From positions 1 through 23,782 of IMG/VR virus record IMGVR_UViG_3300048826_000084: a stretch of DNA of 23,782 nt. The stretch is one strand, 5' to 3'. The notes under the pieces are model-generated. The model was given only the letters and a program-made list of their open reading frames with translations. It was not told where the DNA came from and searched no databases. Shown here one piece after another: positions 13,605-19,266 of this stretch. How positions within the stretch are numbered: position 1 is the first letter of the stretch; every line of letters begins with the position of its first letter. The position numbers and the translations under genes were made by a program. Source of the DNA: a virus.

Positions 13605-13625
13605 TTTGCACCACATATGCACCAC
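13605..13625 (+). repeat. Element 1 right arm-type site pair
   Basis: Identical over 21 bp to 336-356: two TGCACCAC units starting 11 bp apart. It is 12 bases upstream of the integrase GTG, so integrase binding here could also control its own promoter. It lies about 120 bases from the core at 13744-13773. Confidence 0.7.
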
Positions 13626-13638
13626 TATAGAGGGAAGG

Positions 13639-13664
13639 TGTGGTTAGTTGTGGTCAAGTCTGGT
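13639..13664 (+). repeat. Three 10-bp-spaced TGTGGT repeats, candidate Xis site
   Basis: TGTGGT at 13639 and 13649, then TCTGGT at 13659, exactly one helical turn apart, between the right arm site and the core. Excisionases of phages such as lambda and L5 bind repeats phased like this in the same part of attR. Function is inferred. An inverted pair AGCAGG/CCTGCT (13687-13714) lies between these repeats and the core. Confidence 0.5.
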
Positions 13665-13743
13665 AAATGCTACTGTTTGGCGTGTCAGCAGGTCAGAGGC
13701 TTTCTGTGCCTGCTCAGCAACAGTGTAGAGGATCCTGATTGAG

Positions 13744-13773
13744 ACTGGTTCAATCCCAGTATCGCGCACCACG
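13744..13773 (+). other. Middle attachment site: attR of element 1 and attL of element 2
   Basis: This 30-base copy matches the tRNA-Val 3' end (273-302), but with no tRNA body to its left. Its last part is shared with 23322-23344. To its left is the integrase end of element 1; to its right the left arm of element 2 begins. An open frame on the minus strand across it (13644-13874) is an artefact of the junction. Confidence 0.92.
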
Positions 13774-13788
13774 CTTGACCGCAGGTCA

Positions 13789-13805
13789 GGCCCTATTTTT
13801 GGGCC
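13789..13805. terminator. Hairpin just inside element 2, replacement tRNA terminator
   Basis: GGCCC (13789-13793), TATTTTT, GGGCC (13801-13805). It is placed like the hairpin at 23362-23377 beyond attR. When element 2 alone occupies the site, this hairpin would end the tRNA transcript. The similarity suggests the element carries a substitute terminator in its att region. Confidence 0.5.
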
Positions 13806-13819
13806 GCCGCGCGGGCACC

Positions 13820-13839
13820 GCTGCCAATACGCTGCCAAT
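13820..13839 (+). repeat. Element 2 left arm-type site pair
   Basis: GCTGCCAAT at 13820-13828 and 13831-13839, starting 11 bp apart. Matching sites, with two changes in the first unit, are at 23180-23199. Spacing, distance from the core and placement mirror the TGCACCAC pairs of element 1, but the sequence is different, as expected for a different integrase. Confidence 0.68.
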
Positions 13840-13882
13840 CCGATGTTGATTCGACCTTTGAACTGCTTTTTCATCGCGCTGG

Positions 13883-14380
13883 CTACTGCGGCGGAGAATT
13901 CATTTCGTTCGCCACCTTCTGCAAATCGGTCACCACCTGGTCGAACTCGGCCTCCGTGCTACCCGGCCACAGCGACAAACAATCCCGCTCCGCTTCCTGC
14001 AGCTCGTCGGCCGCTCGCTGCATCCGCGTGACCAACGACGCGACACGGTCCGACAGGGCATAGCCGCGTCCTTCCGCCAGCGCGGCACTCAGGTCGCGGC
14101 CAGCCTGCCCGACCGGCCGACAACCAATGTGAACCGCGGCCACGTCGTGCGTCCGCAGGGCAGCCACCAGCGTGTCATTGGCGGGGTTGATTTCGTCTAG
14201 CGCCGCGTCGACCCGGGTTTTGAATTGCTCGATCTGGTCTCGGCTCATTGTCGCCGACGCAGTTACCGGAGGCGTTATGGGCGTCGGCGATGGCGACGAC
14301 GTGCCCTGGCCGCCCTGCGGGCCCCCGCACGACACCGCCGCCACCAACACCACCGCAAACCACGACGCGCGAATGGTCAC
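13883..14380 (-). CDS. Putative lipoprotein
   Basis: 165 residues. A short signal (MTIRASWFAVVLVAAVSC) ends in a lipobox-like AAVSC, then a Ser/Thr/Pro/Gly linker, then a helical domain (RDQIEQFKTRVDAALDEIN, DRVASLVTRMQRAADEL, DQVVTDLQKVANEM). Two further Cys (GCRP, RDCLSL) could form a disulfide. It should be lipidated and displayed outside the membrane. It starts with GTG at 14380, after AGGATCG, and runs divergently from the protease gene. It is cargo next to the left end, possibly affecting phage entry or the host envelope, which is speculation. Confidence 0.75.
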   Translation of the reverse strand: MTIRASWFAVVLVAAVSCGGPQGGQGTSSPSPTPITPPVTASATMSRDQIEQFKTRVDAALDEINPANDTLVAALRTHDVAAVHIGCRPVGQAGRDLSAALAEGRGYALSDRVASLVTRMQRAADELQEAERDCLSLWPGSTEAEFDQVVTDLQKVANEMNSPPQ

Positions 14381-14438
14381 GCGACGATCCTAAGCTGTGT
14401 CCCAACCACCAGAACGACGTGCGATTAGCGTGGGGGTC

Positions 14439-15650
14439 ATGGTGGGCACCGACGACGACACGAGCGCCGGCAACAACACCGCGCCTCAGCAGCCCACGGC
14501 CGCCGATCTAGAGCCCGGCACCCTCGCCTGGCGGGTGCAAGTCGCAATGGGTGCGCACGGGTTCTTCAAGATGCCCCACGATCCGGGCATCGCCACGGCA
14601 ATCGGCAAAACGGTCCACCCGACAACGTTCGAAATGTGGTCGGTCGCCGACTATTCGAAATACCTCCACACGCGGGGCCTCCGCGACGCCGGCAACGTCA
14701 TCGCGCTAACTCAAGTCACCCGCGCAATGGAACGCGTCGGCTTCCTATTGCCCTGCGGCACAGCGCCCAACGCGCCATTCATGGCACAGCAGTACCTCAC
14801 CCAAGGTGGCGCGTCGCCCGGCCAGGTCGGCGGGAACCTCTGGCTGTCGGAGATTTTCGGCGCGGAACTCATCATTCCTAGCTACAACTTGGTGACCGTT
14901 CAAATCTCAGGCACCGATGCGGCCGGCAATGCGCACTGGGGCACCGGTTTGGTCCTCGACCACACACATATCGTCACCAACAAGCATGTCGTGGCCGCCC
15001 TGGATCCCGGCTCGCCCCTCGTGGTAAGCCCATCGACCGGCCATGACGGCACCCAAGAGGTCCCCACCAAATATGCCGCTCATCCGCATGCGGACCTCGA
15101 CGTTGCGGTTATCGAAACTCAGTTTCCGGCAGGCCAGGGTATGCCGCACCTGGCGGGGATGGCGTTCCGTGACCCAGCGTGGGCTGACGAGGTCTACTTA
15201 TTCGGCTACCCGCGCGTACCGATGATCGCCGGGATGCAGATAACTGTGCAGCGTGGCGAGGTGGTCAATCCGGCTGCCGAGACACCCGCGGCCGGCGGCC
15301 TGCTCCGGCAGAAGACCTTCCTCTATTCGGCCATCGCGCGCCCAGGCAACAGCGGTGGACCCATCGTGGCTCACGATGGGCGGGTCATTGGTTTAGTGGT
15401 GGAAGACAGTGCGCCTGGGGCCCGCGCCCAGGCCGCAGGATACGAGCCGCCACCGGCGGACACGCCCGAAAAGCGGATAGACCGCCTCGAGGGCGAGGTG
15501 GAGCAATTGAAATCCAAAGCCCGCGCCCCGGCGTTCTATCGCGGCATCCCGTCGAGCGAAGTCATCCAAGCACTCAGCGATCTCGGGTTTGGAGGACTCG
15601 CGAAGCTAGATGATTTGCCGCCCAGCGGCACGTCGGTCTACTACCCTTAG
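14439..15650 (+). CDS. Trypsin-like serine protease with an N-terminal extra domain
   Basis: 403 residues. The chymotrypsin/HtrA-type catalytic triad is complete: His183 (TNKHVVA), Asp221 (DLDVAVIE) and Ser305 (PGNSGGPIV). No signal peptide or membrane segment is visible, so it is probably cytosolic. About 140 residues precede the protease domain (RVQVAMGAHGFFKMP to RVGFLLPCG) and look like an alpha-helical or winged-helix module. A coiled coil (KRIDRLEGEVEQLKSKA) and a short helical tail follow. No PDZ domain is visible. I chose ATG 14439; a GTG at 14397 would leave almost no promoter space to the divergent lipoprotein. Proteases of this type serve as effectors in some bacterial defence systems, so an anti-phage role is possible but unproven. 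Confidence 0.85.
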   Translation: MVGTDDDTSAGNNTAPQQPTAADLEPGTLAWRVQVAMGAHGFFKMPHDPGIATAIGKTVHPTTFEMWSVADYSKYLHTRGLRDAGNVIALTQVTRAMERVGFLLPCGTAPNAPFMAQQYLTQGGASPGQVGGNLWLSEIFGAELIIPSYNLVTVQISGTDAAGNAHWGTGLVLDHTHIVTNKHVVAALDPGSPLVVSPSTGHDGTQEVPTKYAAHPHADLDVAVIETQFPAGQGMPHLAGMAFRDPAWADEVYLFGYPRVPMIAGMQITVQRGEVVNPAAETPAAGGLLRQKTFLYSAIARPGNSGGPIVAHDGRVIGLVVEDSAPGARAQAAGYEPPPADTPEKRIDRLEGEVEQLKSKARAPAFYRGIPSSEVIQALSDLGFGGLAKLDDLPPSGTSVYYP

Positions 15651-15657
15651 CGACCTC

Positions 15658-16233
15658 ATGCCACCGAAGGTTGGACGACTCGCAGCAGCCGCGACGCTCG
15701 CCATCATCACAGCCGCCTGCTCATTTCCCCACACCTCCGCAGACCCCTCGACGACCCAGACCCCGCCGTTCCCCGTCGGCCAGGTCGGCAGCCCCGTGCA
15801 CGTGAAGGCCGCCAACGGGGCGACTGCCGACGTCACCCTCAACAGCGCCACGTGGCTCCCGGCCGGCTGCGCCGGCGGCTGGGAGTGCAACCTGATCGAG
15901 CTCACTATCACCGGCACATCCACTGCGCCGTTCAAGTTCGACGACAGCTACATCGTGACCGGCTACGGGGGCGGGGACCAACCGTTCACCCACCCCACCG
16001 ACGACCACTGGCTCGGCGGCGACTACAGGGTCAACTACCAGAAGATCGCCAAGCTGCCACCCCTGCGATCGGGCAGTGTCGCGGCCGGCCAGACCGCCCA
16101 GGGCTACATCGGCTACGGCTGCAACTCGTGCGGCGGGCACGACCTGTACGTCAAGATGATCGATCCCGACACCGAGAACCCCAGCACCGAGCCGTACGGC
16201 GTCGTCGAGGCAGGCTGGAAAATCCACACCTGA
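15658..16233 (+). CDS. Putative lipoprotein with a beta-sandwich-like domain
   Basis: 191 residues from ATG 15658. The signal (PPKVGRLAAAATLAIITAAC) ends in the lipobox TAAC. After a Thr/Pro linker comes a beta-rich domain (GSPVHVKAANGATADVTLNS, LIELTITGTSTAPFKFDDSYIV) reminiscent of DUF4352 or MPT63-like immunoglobulin folds of mycobacterial exported proteins. Cys pairs (GCAGGWEC, GCNSCGG) may form disulfides. It begins 8 bases after the protease stop and is probably co-transcribed. It resembles host lipoproteins more than phage proteins, suggesting cargo picked up from a mycobacterial genome. Confidence 0.75.
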   Translation: MPPKVGRLAAAATLAIITAACSFPHTSADPSTTQTPPFPVGQVGSPVHVKAANGATADVTLNSATWLPAGCAGGWECNLIELTITGTSTAPFKFDDSYIVTGYGGGDQPFTHPTDDHWLGGDYRVNYQKIAKLPPLRSGSVAAGQTAQGYIGYGCNSCGGHDLYVKMIDPDTENPSTEPYGVVEAGWKIHT

Positions 16234-16278
16234 CGAAACGGCGATTCGCGTGTCGGACCCATGCGCGAAGATTGACCG

Positions 16279-16578
16279 CTAGTGCTCGGTGGGGTCCAGG
16301 CCGTGCTCATCGCACACCACAAACTCGCGCCCCGGCTTGTGACGCCACTGCCCGCCGTGACAAAACAACACCGAGCCCTCGACCGGGGACTCGCCCAACT
16401 CGGTCGCCGGCAGGGCGACACCCGGATGCCCGGCCTCCCAGTCCTGGCGCCGATCGCACCACGCGCAGTACACCGCCCACCACTCGGCCTCCGTGCCGGT
16501 CTCGCCGAGCTCGCGGCCATCGAAGACCACGAAATCCTGCGGTGGCGCGTCGTCACCACGGCGGGCGCGGATACTCAC
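16279..16578 (-). CDS. Cys/His-containing hypothetical protein after TerS
   Basis: 99 residues. CAWC in the middle, then CHGG and CDEHG, give a likely zinc site, with several Trp (EAEWWAVYCAWCDRRQDWEAG). ATG 16578 overlaps the TerS stop (ATGA), so the two form one small operon ending near the convergent lipoprotein gene. It lacks the HNH signature (no DH or N-x-C motif), so I do not call it a nuclease. Confidence 0.65.
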   Translation of the reverse strand: MSIRARRGDDAPPQDFVVFDGRELGETGTEAEWWAVYCAWCDRRQDWEAGHPGVALPATELGESPVEGSVLFCHGGQWRHKPGREFVVCDEHGLDPTEH

Positions 16579-16916
16579 GCGACACCGACCATATGCCGGC
16601 CAGACGAGGACCGGCGGCGCGGCGCGACCGGCCCATCGGCCGGAGGTTTGAGAGCGCGAGATAGACGGGCCAGGGCCAGACGCTGCTGACGTAATTCCAC
16701 CGCGGCCGGATGCGCCCGCAGCCCCTGCGAGGACTCGGACATCAGGCCGTCACGCTTCAGGATGGCTTTCAGCGCCTCGATGAGGTCGACCGTGGCGCAC
16801 ACCTCCACCAGTAGCGCCCGGTCGGTGCCGTCGAAATCGAAATCTCGCGTCACCTCGGCCCACAGCCGGCGACCCGCCGGCCCCAGCGCGGCAGGTGCGC
16901 CCTGTTTAGCAGCCAT
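16575..16916 (-). CDS. P27-like terminase small subunit
   Basis: 113 residues. LGPAGRRLWAEVTRDFDFDG (11-30), a middle helix (LLVEVCATVDLIEALKAILK) and HPAAVELRQQRLALARLSRA (69-88) follow the P27 family pattern of actinophage small terminases. The basic C-terminus ends the protein. AAGGGAG precedes ATG 16916. No large subunit follows; only a small Cys-rich gene shares the operon. In SaPI-like satellites a lone TerS redirects the helper's TerL to satellite DNA, and the same could apply here. The promoter should lie in the AT-rich gap upstream. Confidence 0.82.
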   Translation of the reverse strand: MAAKQGAPAALGPAGRRLWAEVTRDFDFDGTDRALLVEVCATVDLIEALKAILKRDGLMSESSQGLRAHPAAVELRQQRLALARLSRALKPPADGPVAPRRRSSSGRHMVGVA

Positions 16917-17284
16917 TCGGAACTCCCTTCAAACACATTGTCCCACAACGCTTCTGGCCGACTCGGATGAGTCGAATTGTGTTGGACGCCAACAGTTTTC
17001 ACTTTAAGGGCCAAACCTTTTTCGCTTTAGTAAATATAACAAGCCCGACCGGGCGGTCGGGCGCGTAGCAAAGAAAAAAACGGCATAGTCGCAGTTCAGA
17101 GGCTTTCCAGCAAACCCGCCTGACCTGCATGTTTCAAATTGCATTCGGTCTGGCGTGCAATTCTGGGGCGTCTTAGAATGGTGTTCAGGCCCCCAATTTA
17201 ATGGTTGGCGGTGTTTATCGGCGCGTTGGAATGGATACAATTCCTTAAACACCATTCATACCATTTAACATACCATTTAATTGG
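16917..17284. promoter_or_regulatory. AT-rich control region between the TerS operon and the long operon
   Basis: About 370 bases with weak open frames only and a marked rise in A+T. Contents include TGTTGG-ACG-CCAACA (16980-16994), a strong hairpin at 17043-17062, a GCAGTTCAGAGGCTTTC motif (17091-17107) shared with 13688-13704, AATTGCA/TGCAATT inverted arms (17137-17143, 17156-17162), and ATACCATTTAA twice (17258-17268, 17270-17280). The TerS promoter should be near 16920-17040. The rest could hold operators, a replication origin or a packaging site; I cannot choose between these. Confidence 0.5.
17034..17062 (-). terminator. Intrinsic terminator of the long leftward operon
   Basis: On the minus strand GCCCGACC-GCCC-GGTCGGGC (17062 down to 17043) is a perfect 8-bp stem followed by TTGTTATATTT. 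The stem and T-rich tail fit a rho-independent terminator, placed after the last genes of the operon that begins at 21444 and before the TerS operon. Confidence 0.75.
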
Positions 17285-17496
17285 TTATTCCGACCGATCT
17301 CGGCGATCGGTGAAACCATCTCGCCCGCGGGTCTCGTCGACCCACTTCTTGTCGGCCGCGGAGAAGTTGAGCGTTTCGGGGCAGCGTGCGGGTTCGGTTG
17401 GGCGCGCGTCGTGTGGCGGGATGGTCGGGTTGGTCCCTCGGTGTGCCGGGTCTGGCGAGAAAGGGGCGCCGTCCGCGGCACACCGAGGAAGTTCAT
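17285..17496 (-). CDS. Possible small gene with a frameshift, uncertain
   Basis: ATG 17496 overlaps the previous stop (ATGA), and the first codons (MNFLGVPRTAP) favour G or C in third position. Further on that frame loses the bias, while the next frame gains it: around 17310-17385 it reads PETLNFSAADKKWVDETRGR then DGFTDRRDRSE to TAA at 17285, with almost all third positions G or C. That second frame has no start codon of its own in this stretch. So the gene may have a frameshift mutation, a sequencing error, or programmed shifting. A 13-bp inverted repeat lies at 17436-17448 and 17476-17488, near the start. The unshifted product would be 83 residues ending at 17245. Confidence 0.4.
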
Positions 17497-17666
17497 CGGG
17501 CCGGTTTCGGTTTCGGGTGGTCCCCCTCGGCCACGCCCGCTCCCGGCGAAGGAATTGGTTCGCGTGACCGAGGGATCTGGTCGAGCTTATCGAGGACCGG
17601 GTTGGGTCGGCGGGGTTTGTTGCGAAGCGGGCGGGGCTCCGGTGGTTGGTGGTTGCGTCTAGGCAT
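17493..17666 (-). CDS. Small basic proline-rich protein
   Basis: 57 residues starting MPRRNHQPPEPRPLRNKPRR, then LDKLDQIPRSREP and a Pro/Lys-rich end. It starts six bases after the stop of the zinc-ribbon gene and ends overlapping the next ATG. It is probably disordered and could bind nucleic acid. No family is recognised. The long open frame upstream of its ATG is a shadow of the zinc-ribbon gene. Confidence 0.5.
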   Translation of the reverse strand: MPRRNHQPPEPRPLRNKPRRPNPVLDKLDQIPRSREPIPSPGAGVAEGDHPKPKPAR

Positions 17667-17671
17667 GGCGA

Positions 17672-17926
17672 TTAGTGCCCGGGCGAGCGTTGCGCCCCGC
17701 ACCGCGGGCAATGGGTGTCGGCGGCCTCGAGGACCGCGTGGCGGCATGTCCAGCACCATTGCAGTGATGCGCGTCGGGCCTTGATCCGCTCGAGTTCGCG
17801 GTCGACCTCGCGGCTGACTTTCTCGCGTTGGCGTTCGGCGTCGGCGTCGCGCAATTCGGTCGCCCTGCGCAGGGGGGCGGGTCGGCGGGTGAATTGGGCT
17901 GTGAAGTCGTCGTCGTCCATTTTCAC
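17672..17926 (-). CDS. Coiled-coil protein with a C-terminal zinc ribbon
   Basis: 84 residues. An acidic start (MKMDDDDFTAQF) and a charged helix (ELRDADAERQREKVSREVDRE) lead into CWTCRHAVLEAADTHCPRCG, two CxxC knuckles typical of a zinc ribbon. ATG 17926 overlaps the upstream stop (ATGA). Size and layout suggest a small DNA- or protein-binding factor. The specific function is unknown. Confidence 0.72.
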   Translation of the reverse strand: MKMDDDDFTAQFTRRPAPLRRATELRDADAERQREKVSREVDRELERIKARRASLQWCWTCRHAVLEAADTHCPRCGAQRSPGH

Positions 17927-18390
17927 TGCTCCCCGGGTCGTTTGAACCGCGGGAACGTTGCGCCGGTACCCACAAGTCCGGCGCGCTCGGCCGCCCGCAT
18001 TTCATCAATATTCCTGGTGGCGCGGTCGATTGGGTCGTCGGCGCCGTCTGCGGCGATCAGGTTTTCGGCGGCCGTTAACTCATCGCTCCATCTGCCTTCG
18101 CGCCTGAGGCGGTCCTGGCGGGCTTGGATGGCCCGCACGCGGTCTTGTGCCGGGTTGCCCATCGCGGCTAGCTCGCTGCGGAATTGGGCGGCCTTGGCGG
18201 CCTGGGCGGCTTGCTGTTCGGCGCGTTCGGTGAACAGCTGGCGGGCGACGTCGCGTGCGATGCAGCGTCGGCCTAGGTCGTCGAGGAACACGGAGCCGTC
18301 GAGGCGTGCGGCTAGGTCGTCGATGGTGGGCGCGAATCCCTCGGCGACGAGCTCGGACAGCGTAATCGGGGTGCTGGTCATATCGGTCAT
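17923..18390 (-). CDS. Helical hypothetical protein
   Basis: 155 residues from ATG 18390, which follows AGGGAGAAC. Predicted helices dominate: ITLSELVAEGFAPTIDDLAA, then CIARDVARQLFTERAEQQAA and VRAIQARQDRLRREGRWSDE. It ends RFKRPGEQ and its stop overlaps the next ATG. The open frame upstream to 18678 runs through a structured non-coding stretch and the end of another gene, so I reject it. No family is recognised. Confidence 0.72.
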   Translation of the reverse strand: MTDMTSTPITLSELVAEGFAPTIDDLAARLDGSVFLDDLGRRCIARDVARQLFTERAEQQAAQAAKAAQFRSELAAMGNPAQDRVRAIQARQDRLRREGRWSDELTAAENLIAADGADDPIDRATRNIDEMRAAERAGLVGTGATFPRFKRPGEQ

Positions 18391-18428
18391 TGTTCTCCCT
18401 CGGTTGTCGGTTGTGAGGCGGTTGTTGG

Positions 18429-18514
18429 GGCGGTCGGGTCGCGCCAAGAGCAGACACGCACCGCCGGATGCGTTGGTCTGCCCCCCTCCGCTGGTTGCGC
18501 GCGGCCCGACCGCC
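18429..18514 (-). ncRNA. Nested stem-loop between two operon genes
   Basis: Outer arms GGCGGTCGGG (18429-18438) and CCCGACCGCC (18505-18514) pair perfectly. Inside, GCAGACACGCA (18450-18460) pairs with TGCGT-TG-GTCTGC (18469-18481), with a two-base bulge and an 8-base loop. It fills the only sizeable gap (18391-18517) in the long operon. It could be an attenuator, an internal terminator, an RNA-processing site or a small RNA; no T-tract follows. The class as ncRNA is tentative. Confidence 0.45.
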
Positions 18515-18517
18515 GGC

Positions 18518-18754
18518 TCATGGGGTGCTACCGAGGAGTTGTCGGGCTCGGCCGGCGGTGGTCGTGACGCGGTTGTCGTGGTCGACGGCGCAGCAACCCG
18601 GCACCCTGCACGACCAGAACAGCTGCCGGTGGACCCGGGGGCTGGCCCCGCAATCCCCACAGAGCGGGGTCGCGGCACCGATGACGGTTATCGTGGCGCG
18701 CTTCCCCAGGCGCCGATCGCAGCCGGCGCAATGCAGCTGGACGCCGGCGGTCAT
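18518..18754 (-). CDS. Small zinc-ribbon protein
   Basis: 78 residues from ATG 18754: CAGC then CGDC about 24 residues later, followed by CRVPGCC and a His/Asp pair, giving one or two zinc sites. It continues VTTTAGRARQLLGSTP. The start overlaps the preceding stop (ATGA). Longer open frames upstream overlap real genes in other frames. It is probably nucleic-acid or protein binding; the role is not known. Confidence 0.65.
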   Translation of the reverse strand: MTAGVQLHCAGCDRRLGKRATITVIGAATPLCGDCGASPRVHRQLFWSCRVPGCCAVDHDNRVTTTAGRARQLLGSTP

Positions 18755-18927
18755 CGGTCCCCGATTCGGATGGGCCCTAGGCCGCAGTGCGCGGCGGTGA
18801 CGGCGCCGGCGTCGGCGGGGGTGGGGTGGAGTTCGAGTCTTTGGCATCGCGGGCAGTAAATGCGGACGGTGTGCCGGCCGGCGTAGACGCGTTCGGCGAT
18901 GACCTCGGCGACGGGGATCTCGGTCAT
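18751..18927 (-). CDS. Very small Cys-containing protein
   Basis: 58 residues from ATG 18927: MTEIPVAEVIAERVYAGRHT, then IYCPRCQRLELHPTPADAGA and AAHC. CxxC plus a later HC could bind zinc. ATGA overlaps occur at both ends. It lies within a run of Cys-rich small genes and has no recognised family. Confidence 0.6.
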   Translation of the reverse strand: MTEIPVAEVIAERVYAGRHTVRIYCPRCQRLELHPTPADAGAVTAAHCGLGPIRIGDR

Positions 18928-19253
18928 GCGTTTGTCCTCTCGGCGCGGTGCGCGCCGCAGCGTTGCCCCGGTGTGGCGACCGGGTGTCGGCAGGGGTTGC
19001 CGGCCAGGGTGGGACGTCCGCAACGCAGCGGGGCCAGTTGGGTGCGGGCCCGCCAGACCGCCGGTAGCGGGCCGGTCTGCTCGTGGGCCGGCGGCTCGAG
19101 GTCATACCGCACGGTCGGGTCGTCGATGCCGTCACGCCACGCGAGGACCAGCTGCGCGGTGCCGTCGGGTGCGATGACGGTGGCGGCGAGGTAGTCGGGC
19201 CGGCCGACGTCACAGAGGCAGATGGTCCGGCCGGGGTCGATGATGCCGTTCAT
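18924..19253 (-). CDS. Cys-rich hypothetical protein
   Basis: 109 residues from ATG 19253, preceded by GAAAGG. The N-terminal part has CLCDVGRPDY and a beta-rich stretch (LAATVIAPDGTAQLVLAWRD). The C-terminus has RCGRPTLAGNPCRHPV then PGQRCGAH, a Cys pattern I associate with small zinc-binding modules of actinobacterial phage proteins. Its end overlaps the next start. It lies directly after the ATPase gene. The function is unknown. Confidence 0.68.
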   Translation of the reverse strand: MNGIIDPGRTICLCDVGRPDYLAATVIAPDGTAQLVLAWRDGIDDPTVRYDLEPPAHEQTGPLPAVWRARTQLAPLRCGRPTLAGNPCRHPVATPGQRCGAHRAERTNA

Positions 19254-19266
19254 CGGGTCCTTTCGA

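Larger units (their letters stand above)
301..13773. mobile_element. Element 1: integrative phage-satellite-like element
   Basis: It is bounded by the tRNA-Val 3' end and its 30-base copy at 13744-13773. It carries an integrase next to the right boundary, an excisionase-like gene, a DUF3631-type ATPase, an HNH nuclease and both terminase subunits. At about 13.5 kb it is too small for a tailed phage, and no portal, capsid, protease, tail or lysis gene is visible. Gene order (integrase, small Cys-rich gene, xis, small gene, DUF3631 ATPase) matches what I recall of phiRv2. Satellite is an inference; a decayed prophage is the alternative. Confidence 0.88.

Noticed and set aside
13644-13874. 76-residue minus-strand ORF across the middle att site
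   Set aside because: It spans the att core, the hairpin and an arm site, has no ribosome site, and its RDTGIEPVS-like text is typical of spurious frames over tRNA 3' ends.
16279-16578. HNH nuclease after the element 2 TerS
   Set aside because: It has Cys/His pairs but lacks the DH and N-x-C nuclease motif seen in the element 1 HNH.
17004-17255. 83-residue minus-strand ORF in the AT-rich gap
   Set aside because: It reads through the terminator hairpin and inverted repeats and shows no coding bias.
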